NCBI RefSeq assembly: GCF_001593385.1 | Contig: NZ_LUVZ01000023.1 | Coordinates: 186,001 to 250,000, forward strand | DNA from: Chryseobacterium cucumeris | GTDB lineage: Bacteria > Bacteroidota > Bacteroidia > Flavobacteriales > Weeksellaceae | Direction of reading: 5' to 3' | Length of the DNA: 64,000 nt | Shown here: piece after piece, positions 1-9,114 of the stretch | Layout: each line of letters opens with the position of its first letter | Position numbering within the stretch: the stretch's first letter is position 1 | Notes under the pieces: model-generated | Database searches by the model: none | The model's input: only the letters and a program-made list of their open reading frames with translations | Told to the model about the DNA's origin: nothing | Program-made: the position numbers and the translations under genes

Positions 1-1187
1 GTCACTTCTTTACCATTTCTGGCAGCGTAAATCAGAGCATTGATAATTTTTGAACTGCTTGCCAGACGGTAAGCTGTAATTTGTATGGATTTTACATCCG
101 GATCCATAGCGGCTTCACGGAGAAGATCAATCACCGGATTGTACTTGTGATAAGGGAAGGTAAGGAGTACATCTTCTTTTAAAATTACGTCAGTCACCCT
201 TCCCCCATGTTCAAATGCCTGATGCGTAAAAGAAGTTCTTTCTACAGGTCTTTCATACTTTTCAAAAACATCAGGGAAATCCATGAAATGTTTGAAATTA
301 TGAATTTTTCCTCCAGGGATGATGCTGTCTTTCTTCGTTAAGTTCAGTTTCCTGATCAAAAGTTCCAGCAAAGCTTTATCCATATCTTTATCAAAAACAA
401 AACGGGTGGGCTTCCCTTTTCTTCTGTTTTTAAGACCTTTTTCTATTTTTTCTGCAAAGTTGGTTCTGATATCATTATCCAGATCCAGTTCTGCATCTTT
501 TGTTACTTTGAATGCATTGGCTGCAAATTCATCATATCCGAAATAAGAGAAAATATGCGGAAGGTTAAAGGTAATCACATCTTCCAGTAACATGACATTT
601 TTTTCTTCCGGATCTTCCGTTGGCAGCAATACGAATCTTCCCACAAAGCGGGATGGAATTTCAATAATGGCATAATTGCTGGAATACTGCCAGTCTTTTT
701 TTCTCATAGCCACTCCCAGATAAAGACTTTTGTCTCTCAGATAAGGCATAGGAGTATTTTCATGAAGAAGAATCGGAATCACATTGGATTCTACCACTTC
801 ATCGAAATATTGTCTGACAAACTCTTTTTGGTTGGCTGTCAGGTTTTTGGCGTTTTTAATGAAAACTTTATGATCAGCCATTTCGGTCTGGATTTTTTTC
901 CAGGTTTTATCGAAATTCAGCTGTTGTCTCATCACAACTTCATTGATTCTCTGAAGGATCTTGGATGGCGGCTGATAAAAAGATTCGGCAATCACTTTTT
1001 CCTTAAAATCCATGGCGCGCTTTAATCCGGCAACACGCACTCTGAAAAATTCATCTAAATTGTTGGAGAAAATTCCGAGGAAACGTATTCTTAAATGTAA
1101 GGGAACTTTTTCATCCATAGCTTCCTGCAAAACTCTTTCATTAAAGGCAAGCCAAGTAATATCTCGGGGATTAAAGTGTATTGACAT
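1..1187 (-). CDS. ppk1: Polyphosphate kinase 1 (3' end cut by window)
   Basis: Polyphosphate kinase reversibly polymerises the gamma-phosphate of ATP into inorganic polyphosphate at the membrane. Translating the complement from the ATG at 1187 gives about 395 residues beginning MSIHFNPRDITWLAFNERV, the classic PPK1 N-terminal domain. It is followed by NNLDEFFRVRVAG and, near the cut end, ITAYRLASSSKI, which matches the conserved nucleotide-binding region around Arg375 of the E. coli enzyme. The phospho-histidine region lies outside the window, so catalytic competence cannot be judged. The start is the only ATG giving the full N-terminal motif. The gene is divergent from the secreted protein at 1429. 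Confidence 0.95.
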   Translation of the reverse strand, partial: MSIHFNPRDITWLAFNERVLQEAMDEKVPLHLRIRFLGIFSNNLDEFFRVRVAGLKRAMDFKEKVIAESFYQPPSKILQRINEVVMRQQLNFDKTWKKIQTEMADHKVFIKNAKNLTANQKEFVRQYFDEVVESNVIPILLHENTPMPYLRDKSLYLGVAMRKKDWQYSSNYAIIEIPSRFVGRFVLLPTEDPEEKNVMLLEDVITFNLPHIFSYFGYDEFAANAFKVTKDAELDLDNDIRTNFAEKIEKGLKNRRKGKPTRFVFDKDMDKALLELLIRKLNLTKKDSIIPGGKIHNFKHFMDFPDVFEKYERPVERTSFTHQAFEHGGRVTDVILKEDVLLTFPYHKYNPVIDLLREAAMDPDVKSIQITAYRLASSSKIINALIYAARNGKEV

Positions 1188-1428
1188 TCTAAATGTGTAT
1201 ATTTTATCAAAAATAATCATTCGTACAGATTCTTCCTCTATTTCTTAGGTTAAACTTTGATTAATTTTTAAAGGTTTGGTGAGTTATTCTTTGTGATCCT
1301 CGATTTTCCTTATAAAGTAATTGGTTTTCAGTGGTTTTTGATATATTTATATCACGAACTATTTGCCATTAATCAGGATATATATTCATTGGAGAAAATG
1401 CTTTAAAGAATTATAAAAACTTGTAACC

Positions 1429-2133
1429 ATGAAAAAAATTACGATTATACTTCTGCTACAGTTATTTGGTTGGGGATACAGTCAATATGTAGAGGTCTTG
1501 GAAAAAGGAAATTTGGAAAACCTGTCTCCTCAGAAATTTATGATTCCTTTACAGAATCAGGAAAACTATAAATCTGCTTTTTTAGGACGATATAAAGCTC
1601 ATTATCCCGGTACCTACCTCGGACATTTGTTTACAGCTATTAGCGATGAAGCAAAGAATGCAGGGGCCAATGCCTATTATATTGTGAGTTTCAAAGAAGG
1701 AGATAAACAAAATGAGTCTGAACTGATATTGGATACTTATCATATCCGGGATTCTGATATCAAAGATCAAAGTCTGCTGATTGAAAAAAATAGAATTTAT
1801 ATTATTGGGGAACCCGTTTTAAATAGTGAAAATACGTCAAAGTTTAAAGTAAACGGAGCCAGAAAAGAAGTAAAAGACAATACATTTGCAACTGTAGTAA
1901 TAAAGGAAAATGAAGAGGTTAAAATAGTAAAAGGAGGAATTACTGGAATGGCAGTATGGGTAAAATGGAAGCCGGAGCAGTTTAATAAATTCTACAGCTT
2001 TTCAGGCATCGGAATAGACGGTGCAGGTTTTGGAGCTAATGGAATGGGAGTTGGCATTAACACAGGAAGGATATATTCCGTAGATCCTGACCTTGGGTAT
2101 TTTTTAATCCGGGTTTTAAAAGAAAGTGAATAG
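1429..2133 (+). CDS. Secreted protein of unknown function
   Basis: This 234-residue protein has a clear N-terminal signal peptide (MKKITIILLLQLFGWGYSQ), so it is exported to the periplasm or beyond. The mature part has no family motif I recognise. One segment, DEAKNAGANAYYIVSF, faintly recalls small domains with an 'A..GANA' turn, which is too weak to name a family. It ends in a glycine-rich stretch (GIGIDGAGFGANGMGVGIN). It is a single gene, divergent from ppk1 and followed by a terminator-like hairpin before dnaK. Confidence 0.8.
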   Translation: MKKITIILLLQLFGWGYSQYVEVLEKGNLENLSPQKFMIPLQNQENYKSAFLGRYKAHYPGTYLGHLFTAISDEAKNAGANAYYIVSFKEGDKQNESELILDTYHIRDSDIKDQSLLIEKNRIYIIGEPVLNSENTSKFKVNGARKEVKDNTFATVVIKENEEVKIVKGGITGMAVWVKWKPEQFNKFYSFSGIGIDGAGFGANGMGVGINTGRIYSVDPDLGYFLIRVLKESE

Positions 2134-2213
2134 TATCTTTCACCTCATAGAGGAGAAGTTGACATATCTTCATACATAAAAAATGATTTTTTTTCCTGAA
2201 TATAATTTCAAAA

Positions 2214-2241
2214 CCTCGATTTTATCGGGGCTTTTATTTTT
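2214..2241 (+). terminator. Rho-independent terminator after the secreted unknown
   Basis: A 7-bp stem (CCTCGAT/ATCGGGG with one G-U pair) around a TTT loop is followed by CTTTTATTTTT. It separates the 1429 gene from dnaK. Confidence 0.75.
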
Positions 2242-2334
2242 ATTGTGTCATTTTGTCATAATTTTTTGAATGGTACAGATATTGAGAAATTGAGAGTGTA
2301 AATTAAATTAAAAATAGAAAAAATATAAAATATT

Positions 2335-4230
2335 ATGAGTAAAATAATTGGAATTGACTTAGGAACAACCAACTCTTGTGTTGCTGTAATGGAGGGTAAA
2401 GACCCTGTTGTTATTCCTAACGCAGAAGGTAAGAGAACTACTCCTTCTATCGTAGCTTTTACGGAAGACGGAGAGAGAAAAGTAGGTGATCCTGCAAAAA
2501 GACAGGCTGTAACGAATCCAACAAAAACTGTTTACTCTATCAAAAGATTTATCGGAACCCACTTTAAAGATGATGCTTCTGAAATCACAAGAGTACCTTA
2601 TAAAGTAGTTGCCGGACCAAACGATACAGTAAAAGTAAAAATCGACGATAGAGAATATACTCCACAGGAAATTTCTGCAATGACTCTTCAGAAAATGAAG
2701 AAGACTGCTGAAGATTATCTTGGACAGGAAGTAACAAGAGCGGTAATTACTGTTCCTGCATACTTCAACGATGCACAAAGACAAGCTACTAAAGAAGCAG
2801 GTGAAATTGCAGGTCTTAAAGTAGAAAGAATTATCAACGAGCCTACAGCTGCAGCGTTAGCGTATGGACTTGATAAAAACCATAAAGATCAGAAAATCGC
2901 AGTATATGACCTTGGGGGTGGTACTTTCGATATCTCTATCCTTGATTTGGGAGACGGTGTATTCGAAGTATTGTCTACAAACGGTGATACCCACTTGGGA
3001 GGTGATGACTTTGATGATGTGATCATCAACTGGATGGCTGACGAGTTCAAAGCTGAAGAAGGGGTAGACTTGAAAGCTGATGCCATTGCTCTTCAAAGAT
3101 TGAAAGAAGCTGCTGAAAAAGCGAAAATTGAATTATCTTCTTCTCCTCAGACTGAAATCAACTTACCATATATCACAGCTACTGCTACAGGTCCTAAACA
3201 CTTAGTGAAGACTTTAACAAAAGCTAAATTCGAGCAATTATCTGCTGATCTTGTAAGAAGATCTATGGAGCCTGTGGCTAAAGCATTAAAAGATGCTGGT
3301 TTATCCACTTCTGATATTGACGAAGTGATCCTGGTAGGTGGTTCTACAAGAATCCCAATCATCCAGGAAGAGGTAGAAAAATTCTTCGGTAAAAAACCAT
3401 CTAAAGGAGTAAACCCGGATGAAGTTGTAGCTATTGGTGCAGCAATCCAGGGAGGTGTATTGACAGGTGATGTAAAAGATGTATTATTACTTGACGTTAC
3501 TCCACTTTCTTTAGGTATCGAAACAATGGGTTCTGTATTCACAAAATTAATTGAAGCGAATACTACGATCCCAACTAAAAAATCTGAAGTATTCTCTACA
3601 GCTTCTGATAACCAGCCGGCTGTAAGCATCAGAGTAGGACAGGGGGAAAGACCAATGTTCAACGATAACAAAGAAATCGGTAGATTTGATCTTCAGGATA
3701 TCCCACCAGCACCAAGAGGAGTTCCTCAAATTGAAGTAACATTCGATATTGATGCTAACGGTATTCTAAGTGTATCTGCTAAAGATAAAGGAACTGGTAA
3801 AGAGCAGTCTATTAAAATCCAGGCTTCTTCAGGTCTTTCTGACGAAGAAATCGAAAGAATGAAGAAGGAAGCTCAGGAAAACTCTGCAGCGGATGCTAAG
3901 AGAAAAGAAGAAGTTGAAATCTTCAACAAGGCTGATGGATTGATTTTCCAGACTGAAAAACAATTGAAAGAATTCGGTGAGAAACTTTCTGCTGACAAAA
4001 AAGCAGCAATCGAAGCAGCTCATGCAGAATTAAAAACAGCTTTTGAAGCTAAAAATGCTGATGACGTAAAAGCTAAAACTGAAGCGTTAGATGCAGCTTG
4101 GATGGCCGCTTCTGAAGAATTATATGCAGCAGGTCAACAGCCAGGTGCTGATGCAGCAGGTGCTCAGAATGCAGGTGGAAACGCCGGAGCTGAGGATGTA
4201 CAGGATGCTGACTTCGAAGAAGTAAAATAA
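2335..4230 (+). CDS. dnaK: Molecular chaperone DnaK (Hsp70)
   Basis: ATP-dependent Hsp70 chaperone of the cytoplasm, working with DnaJ and GrpE. It has 631 residues, typical for the family. The N-terminal ATPase domain opens with [18 protein letters not shown], has [15 protein letters not shown] near residue 190, and [11 protein letters not shown] near 335. The substrate-binding domain follows ([17 protein letters not shown]), then a helical lid and an Ala/Gly-rich tail ending [11 protein letters not shown]. No dnaJ or grpE is adjacent; it is a monocistron bounded by hairpins on both sides. I saw no CIRCE-type operator upstream. Confidence 0.99.
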   Translation: MSKIIGIDLGTTNSCVAVMEGKDPVVIPNAEGKRTTPSIVAFTEDGERKVGDPAKRQAVTNPTKTVYSIKRFIGTHFKDDASEITRVPYKVVAGPNDTVKVKIDDREYTPQEISAMTLQKMKKTAEDYLGQEVTRAVITVPAYFNDAQRQATKEAGEIAGLKVERIINEPTAAALAYGLDKNHKDQKIAVYDLGGGTFDISILDLGDGVFEVLSTNGDTHLGGDDFDDVIINWMADEFKAEEGVDLKADAIALQRLKEAAEKAKIELSSSPQTEINLPYITATATGPKHLVKTLTKAKFEQLSADLVRRSMEPVAKALKDAGLSTSDIDEVILVGGSTRIPIIQEEVEKFFGKKPSKGVNPDEVVAIGAAIQGGVLTGDVKDVLLLDVTPLSLGIETMGSVFTKLIEANTTIPTKKSEVFSTASDNQPAVSIRVGQGERPMFNDNKEIGRFDLQDIPPAPRGVPQIEVTFDIDANGILSVSAKDKGTGKEQSIKIQASSGLSDEEIERMKKEAQENSAADAKRKEEVEIFNKADGLIFQTEKQLKEFGEKLSADKKAAIEAAHAELKTAFEAKNADDVKAKTEALDAAWMAASEELYAAGQQPGADAAGAQNAGGNAGAEDVQDADFEEVK

Positions 4231-4260
4231 TTATTGATTTAATAAATAATAAATAATTTA

Positions 4261-4292
4261 AACCCGCTTTAAACTTTAAAGCGGGTTTTTTA
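4261..4292 (+). terminator. dnaK terminator
   Basis: A perfect 13-bp inverted repeat (AACCCGCTTTAAA / TTTAAAGCGGGTT) with a one-base centre is followed by a T run, 30 nt after the dnaK stop codon. Confidence 0.92.
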
Positions 4293-4521
4293 TGCATCTA
4301 TTTTTCCATTCATCTTTTTGTACCCTTTCTAATATTTATATTATTTATAACTCTTCAGAAGATTTCTTAGTTTGAATTAGATTATTATTTTACCGAATAG
4401 CAATTAAAAAGATGTAGATAAAAAGCAATATGGTTTAAGAAAAATATATGATATATAAAATATGTTTCCTATTTAATTAATTTAATGCTATTTTCTAAAA
4501 ATATTTTTATTTTAGCATGTA

Positions 4522-6000
4522 ATGAAATACTTTCAACACATATTTCAATTTTTATTTACAGTTGGGTTTCTTTTCTCATCTGGACTCCTGTTTTCCCAAG
4601 ATCTTAAATATAAAGAGTATGATTCAATTCTTTTGAATACGCCTAAAGAAATGGGGAAAAAAAATATTCCCAGAGAAAAAATTATTCTTTGGAATAAGGA
4701 GATGTTAGAAAAAATGAAAAAAGAAAATTATGTGAGAGGAATAATTTGGGCTCATATCAATATTGCCAATCAATGCTGGAATTTAGGAAATGGAGAAGAA
4801 AGTATAAAAAATCTGAATGCAGCAGAGAGCATATTACATAAAAACGAAAGCGAGATTGATTTTTTTACAATTGCTAAGCTCTATCAGGAATATTCACAGG
4901 CCTATTATGTCATGAAGCTGTATGATACAGGTCTGAAGTATAATTCTAAAGGGGGATATTACGGAAATAAAATTGAAGATAAGGATAGAAGGGGTAAATT
5001 TTTATCTTACGTGTATACTACAAGAGCAAATTTTCTTTATGAAAAAAAAGATCTGGATTCTGCGCTCTATTATTTAAAACAATCCTCTCTATTGTATGAA
5101 AGCTTAAGCACGACCTCTCAAATTGCTAATCATTATATTGAATATCAACCCAGCCAAAATTCTGCTAAAGCCTATCTTGGTCAGGGAATGGATATAATAA
5201 GCAAAAAAAAACATGACCCTAATGATTATCAGATATCTGTCTTTTATTACTATTATGCACAATATTTTTTTAAAGAAAAAAATTATGAAAAAGCAATCGT
5301 ATTTTTAGATAAAGCTCTTGAATACAATAAAAAATTAAAAACGATTGAGCATACTAAAAATATATACAAGCTTTTAATATCATGTTATAAAAATTCGGGT
5401 AATTTAGAAAAGGAGAAACAATATCTGGAGTATTATATAAAATTAAAAGACAGCCTGGAAAACTCACAAGCCAAAGGTGTAGAGTTATCTATAAAAACAA
5501 TAGAAAAAGAAAAAACAGAAGAAAATAAAACACTCAAAAAAAAGATATTTATTTATAGCAGTATTATAATTTTTTTAATTTTGTTGGTATTGGCTTATTT
5601 ATATTATCAGAATCATAAAAAAAAGAAAGTAATCTTAGAAAGCAAAGAAATAATTTCCAGAAAAGAAGATGAAACCAAAGTATTGGAGAGAAGAATTTCA
5701 GGAGTACATGAAGATTTAATTCAATTGGCTAAAAATAATGATATTAGTTTTTTGGAAAAGTTTCATGAAGTTTATCCTAATGTTTCTCAAAAGCTGTTGG
5801 CAATCAATCCGGATTTAACTAAGGATAATCTGGCATTCTGTGCTTTAATCTGGTTAGGATTCTCTTCCAAAGACATTGCTGAGTTTACTTTTATGCAACA
5901 CAGATCTGTACAGATAAAGAAAAGCAGATTGAGAAAAAAACTCAACCTCGGATCAGATGTGAATCTTTATCAATTCCTTAAGTCTCTGGTAGATAATTAA
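4522..6000 (+). CDS. Membrane-anchored TPR protein with C-terminal helix-turn-helix
   Basis: A 492-residue regulator of a Bacteroidota architecture. It has an N-terminal signal-like segment (residues 1-25), TPR-like helical repeats to about 320, a transmembrane helix at about 342-362 (IYSSIIIFLILLVLAYLYY), a charged coiled coil, and a C-terminal LuxR-like HTH at about 430-480 (LGFSSKDIAEFTFMQHRSVQIKK). The layout predicts extracytoplasmic TPRs signalling to a cytoplasmic DNA-binding domain, with no kinase or receiver domain. It is paralogous to the protein at 11487; the HTH halves are nearly superimposable. It points towards the fibre gene at 6218-8056, its likely target (inference). Confidence 0.85.
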   Translation: MKYFQHIFQFLFTVGFLFSSGLLFSQDLKYKEYDSILLNTPKEMGKKNIPREKIILWNKEMLEKMKKENYVRGIIWAHINIANQCWNLGNGEESIKNLNAAESILHKNESEIDFFTIAKLYQEYSQAYYVMKLYDTGLKYNSKGGYYGNKIEDKDRRGKFLSYVYTTRANFLYEKKDLDSALYYLKQSSLLYESLSTTSQIANHYIEYQPSQNSAKAYLGQGMDIISKKKHDPNDYQISVFYYYYAQYFFKEKNYEKAIVFLDKALEYNKKLKTIEHTKNIYKLLISCYKNSGNLEKEKQYLEYYIKLKDSLENSQAKGVELSIKTIEKEKTEENKTLKKKIFIYSSIIIFLILLVLAYLYYQNHKKKKVILESKEIISRKEDETKVLERRISGVHEDLIQLAKNNDISFLEKFHEVYPNVSQKLLAINPDLTKDNLAFCALIWLGFSSKDIAEFTFMQHRSVQIKKSRLRKKLNLGSDVNLYQFLKSLVDN

Positions 6001-6156
6001 CGAAATTTTATATCTGTTTTACATATTTTGTAATCAGTAATTCTTAAATCATCTCAATAAAAAAACTTTGTTAATCATTAACCTCGGGTATTAATTAAAA
6101 GGATTAGTTAATAAAGTTAAAATCTGATATTTATTTTATTGATTCAGGAAAATAAA

Positions 6157-6190
6157 AAAGGCCTCTTGAAGTTTCCTCCAAAAGACCTTT
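6157..6190 (-). terminator. Terminator of the 612-aa fibre gene
   Basis: A 12-bp stem (AAAGGTCTTTTG / CAAGAGGCCTTT on the minus strand, including G-U pairs) with a 10-nt loop is followed on the minus strand by a T-rich run. It lies 27 nt beyond the stop of the minus-strand gene. Confidence 0.8.
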
Positions 6191-6217
6191 ATAGTAATTA
6201 TTAAATCTTTTTTTTTA

Positions 6218-8056
6218 TTAATTATCTTTAACAAAAGCTGTCGCAGATATTGAGCCTACACCCCAGTTGAAGTTTTGTCCTGAAGCTGCCCACATATTAA
6301 ACCTAACTGGATGATTTGTACTTTCAACATATCCATTTAAAGTGTACGTTATTATAACAGGAGAAGCGCTGGTATTGTTATAGGTTTCAGAATATTTTCC
6401 AACGGTAGAAACCATTTGAGAACCATTACTGCCTTCAGGAATAGTATATTTTCTTGAGCCTGCTGGCTCTTCTCCGCCGTTTCTGATAAAGCGTACACCA
6501 TAATAGCCTAATTCATTTGAAGCTGTATTTGTGGTGCCGACCGGAACATTATAATCCACAACAATTTTAGCTGTGCTATTGGCAGGAACTGTAACGGAAA
6601 CAGACAATCCCAGATCTAGATCATTTATAATAACACCATTTCCCGTTGCTAGCTGATCTACCGGAAAGGTTGCTGTATCAGTAAAAACCCCTAAAAGCTG
6701 ATAATCAGTTGTCTGAGGAGCTAATTTACTCCAGCTAGGAGCTGTAGAAGTTCCAGAATTATAATAAACCCCCTCTCCATAAGGAGCTAATCCTGTGTTG
6801 GAATTATAAACCATAAGCGCTTTTGCAGGAGAAGCAATTGTAGATCCATCCGTCATAGATGTTAATGATACCCTGGGCAGTAAAAAACCTCTATTGGTTG
6901 CATTGAGCTCAAGTAATGCTGAATTATCAGGAGCACTGGTGCCTACACCAACATTTCCACCCACTGGATTGAGTACTAAAGGAAGACCTGCAGCTGAACT
7001 TTTATTCTGGCTTGAAATATATGATCCATAAGGAGAGTTTGCATAGGTTCCGAAATCCAAAGCATGGTTTGTGCTCCCGTCAACCCGAAACGTGGCATTG
7101 GTAGTTGCTGTACCCAGTGCAGAAGGCTGGGCATTGCTCCCAGCTACCACCATTTTATTAGTGGGAGTTATTGTTCCGACTCCGACATTTCCAGCTGGAG
7201 TGATTGTCATTTTTTGGGTATTGTTGGTAGTAAATCTCAGATCATTAGCTGTAGTGGTTCCTACAGATACTACACCTCCTCCGATATAGGATTTAAAATT
7301 AACGCTACCATTAGTGTGATTCAAACCGAAGCTATTATCAGGAGTACTGATGGTAAGTTTGGTATCAGGAGTAGTGGTACCTATTCCTACACGGCCATTG
7401 GCTGCATCCACAGATAAGGTATTTCCATCTACGGAAAATGCATTGGTTTGCGTCCCTGTGAATGCCAAGGTATTGGCTCCCTGGGTTACCGTTCTATTTC
7501 CCGTAAGGGTGCCATCAGTGTTATAAATATTGACAGAAGAACCTCCTCCGGAACTACCATCAATAGACTTCCAGGATGAATTGCTGAAAATAAATTCCTG
7601 TGCTTTACCATTAGGAACAGTAACGCCATTCAAAATAGCCCCAAATCCACCTGTGGTATTATTGTAGACAACAAGGCGCTGACCTGCATTAGGAGCAACA
7701 GGCGCTGTAACAGCTACGTTTGTAGTAGCTGCTCCTGTAAGCTGTACCAAACTTACATTAGCTGGGATCGTAACGGCATTACCTGTGACAGCCAATGGCG
7801 TTTCACGGTTGGTAATTGCTCCGTTCACATCCAATGTGGTGCCGGGATTGATAACACCCAGCCCCAGATTGCCATTGGAAGTTGTCACCAGGTCATCTTT
7901 AGCCTGAGCAGCAGTAGGTATCCCGGTTGTTGGATTATTTTTTAATCCATCAATATTAAATACTCCCTGAGGATTGGTTGTATTAATTCCGACCTGTGAT
8001 TTAACCACCATAGAGAATGTGGTGAGCAAGCCTGCTAGTAATATTTTTTTTTTCAT
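6218..8056 (-). CDS. Secreted fibre-like repeat protein, tip type A
   Basis: A 612-residue exported protein (signal peptide MKKKILLAGLLTTFSMVVKSQ) starting its mature part with VGINTTNPQG. The body is a chain of beta-rich modules with recurring VGIGTTTPDTKL / NVGVGTITPTNK turns, like phage tail-fibre stalks and Bacteroidota surface proteins. A low-complexity Gly/Ser/Thr/Asn stalk is followed by a unique C-terminal domain of about 150 residues (from about 455) rich in beta strands. Modules around residues 185-290 are nearly identical to the proteins at 9115 and 13794. No T9SS sorting domain or lipobox is visible, so how it is held on the surface is unclear. Function is unknown; adhesin or fibre is inferred. 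Confidence 0.85.
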   Translation of the reverse strand: MKKKILLAGLLTTFSMVVKSQVGINTTNPQGVFNIDGLKNNPTTGIPTAAQAKDDLVTTSNGNLGLGVINPGTTLDVNGAITNRETPLAVTGNAVTIPANVSLVQLTGAATTNVAVTAPVAPNAGQRLVVYNNTTGGFGAILNGVTVPNGKAQEFIFSNSSWKSIDGSSGGGSSVNIYNTDGTLTGNRTVTQGANTLAFTGTQTNAFSVDGNTLSVDAANGRVGIGTTTPDTKLTISTPDNSFGLNHTNGSVNFKSYIGGGVVSVGTTTANDLRFTTNNTQKMTITPAGNVGVGTITPTNKMVVAGSNAQPSALGTATTNATFRVDGSTNHALDFGTYANSPYGSYISSQNKSSAAGLPLVLNPVGGNVGVGTSAPDNSALLELNATNRGFLLPRVSLTSMTDGSTIASPAKALMVYNSNTGLAPYGEGVYYNSGTSTAPSWSKLAPQTTDYQLLGVFTDTATFPVDQLATGNGVIINDLDLGLSVSVTVPANSTAKIVVDYNVPVGTTNTASNELGYYGVRFIRNGGEEPAGSRKYTIPEGSNGSQMVSTVGKYSETYNNTSASPVIITYTLNGYVESTNHPVRFNMWAASGQNFNWGVGSISATAFVKDN

Positions 8057-8317
8057 AAGTATAAAAATTAAGATTAGAACAAATTAATATCTCCTTGTTT
8101 AAAACTCTATCATATCTAAAATGTATCCATACTGATTAACATCTGCTATCAGATCCATTTTTTTTGCTTCTCTGTTTTTATTTCGATGGTTAAAACAAAA
8201 TAAAATCATGCTTTATGGTATTGCTTTTTCTTTAGGTTTAAACTTGTTTCATAATATTCATAAAATATTTATTATTTTTAGCAAAATAAATCTTATTTGA
8301 GCTATTTGTGTGTTTTT

Positions 8318-8350
8318 GATATACACCATATATACATCATGCATGCATTA
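8318..8350 (-). promoter_or_regulatory. 11-bp-phased direct repeats upstream of fibre gene A
   Basis: Read on the minus strand, the 11-mers are TAATGCATGCA, TGATGTATATA and TGGTGTATATC. The last two match the TGATGTAT-type unit found upstream of the other fibre genes. The array lies about 260 bp upstream of the start at 8056 and reads in the same sense as the gene. It is a candidate operator for a regulator binding one DNA face in tandem. Confidence 0.5.
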
Positions 8351-8701
8351 TTTGAGTGTAATACTTGTATTTTGTACTTTTAATTGTCATTATTATGTGA
8401 AATAATTAACCTTTTATACATTTTCTCTTTTTGATTTAAACTTTGGAATTGTTGCTGCATATTAACATTCTTTAGTCCTTTTTAAAGGTTTTTATGTTTC
8501 GGTTTAAAAAATATTTGTGATTGTAAAGGGATAAAAATTCTAAAAAGTCTGAATGTGATTACTGCACATTGTAATTGTAAAAATACAAACCAGGATGAGT
8601 AAGTCTCAGAATACTAATAATCATCCCGGCTTAATAATATTATTGACATATCTCTTTTATTAACACCAGAGATTAATATGTAATAAAGGTTTTCTTATTA
8701 A

Positions 8702-8770
8702 TAGCCTCCGACAGGCTCAGGGTGGCAACCAAAATTTTTAAGCGTTATCAGGCTGAGCCCGTCGAAGCTA
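8702..8770. repeat. REP-like inverted pair
   Basis: TAGCCTCCGACAGGCTCAG (8702-8720) and CTGAGCCCGTCGAAGCTA (8753-8770) are imperfect inverted copies of a GC-rich unit in an AT-rich background. This is the form of intergenic palindromic repeats common in flavobacterial genomes (general knowledge). No other copy of this unit was seen in the window. Confidence 0.6.
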
Positions 8771-8796
8771 TTATTAAAGTTGTTTAAACTTTACAA

Positions 8797-8980
8797 AACT
8801 ACAAAAGTCACAAAATGTTTCATTTAAAAATACCTTTGAGACTGTGGGAAAGCTCACATAAGGTGATATTTAGGCTTCGCTCAATAGGCAAAGATTTTCA
8901 CCAAGCTTAAATGGACTTATTATACATAAAGTTTGAATCTAAAAAAATTGAGAGTCTAAACTTTTGTGTCTTTTGTAGTT
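8797..8980. repeat. Inverted repeat, 19-bp arms
   Basis: AACTACAAAAGTCACAAAA (8797-8815) is repeated inverted at 8962-8980 with one mismatch. The 146 bp between the arms hold no ORF. Possibly the remains of a small mobile element. Confidence 0.5.
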
Positions 8981-9037
8981 AAAAATAATAATATAAGAGT
9001 TTAAACGGCTTCATTACTAAAAGGGACAGGTCGATAA

Positions 9038-9077
9038 ATCAAATACTCTTCAAAATATTTTTTGAAGAGTATTTGAT
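9038..9077 (-). terminator. Strong hairpin downstream of fibre gene B
   Basis: An 18-bp perfect stem (arms ATCAAATACTCTTCAAAA and its complement) has a 4-nt loop, 38 nt beyond the stop of the minus-strand gene. No clear T run follows, so it may act as a transcript-end stabiliser as much as a terminator. Confidence 0.6.
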
Positions 9078-9114
9078 TCCGGATATGTTCCGGATGATTT
9101 CATTATTGTTCCGG

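Larger units (their letters stand above)
8057..9114. other. Long gene-free stretch with repeats and upstream control region
   Basis: About 1.06 kb without a credible gene. The right-hand part of the sequence upstream of the 8056 start holds 11-bp-phased motifs (8318-8350). Further along are a degenerate REP-like inverted pair (8702-8770), a 19-bp inverted repeat with 146 bp between arms (8797-8980) and an 18-bp hairpin (9038-9077). The rest is AT-rich with nothing I can assign. Confidence 0.6.

Noticed and set aside
2359-4297. Several antisense ORFs (up to 174 aa) across dnaK
   Set aside because: They mirror the strong codon bias of dnaK and have no start signals, domains or conserved motifs.
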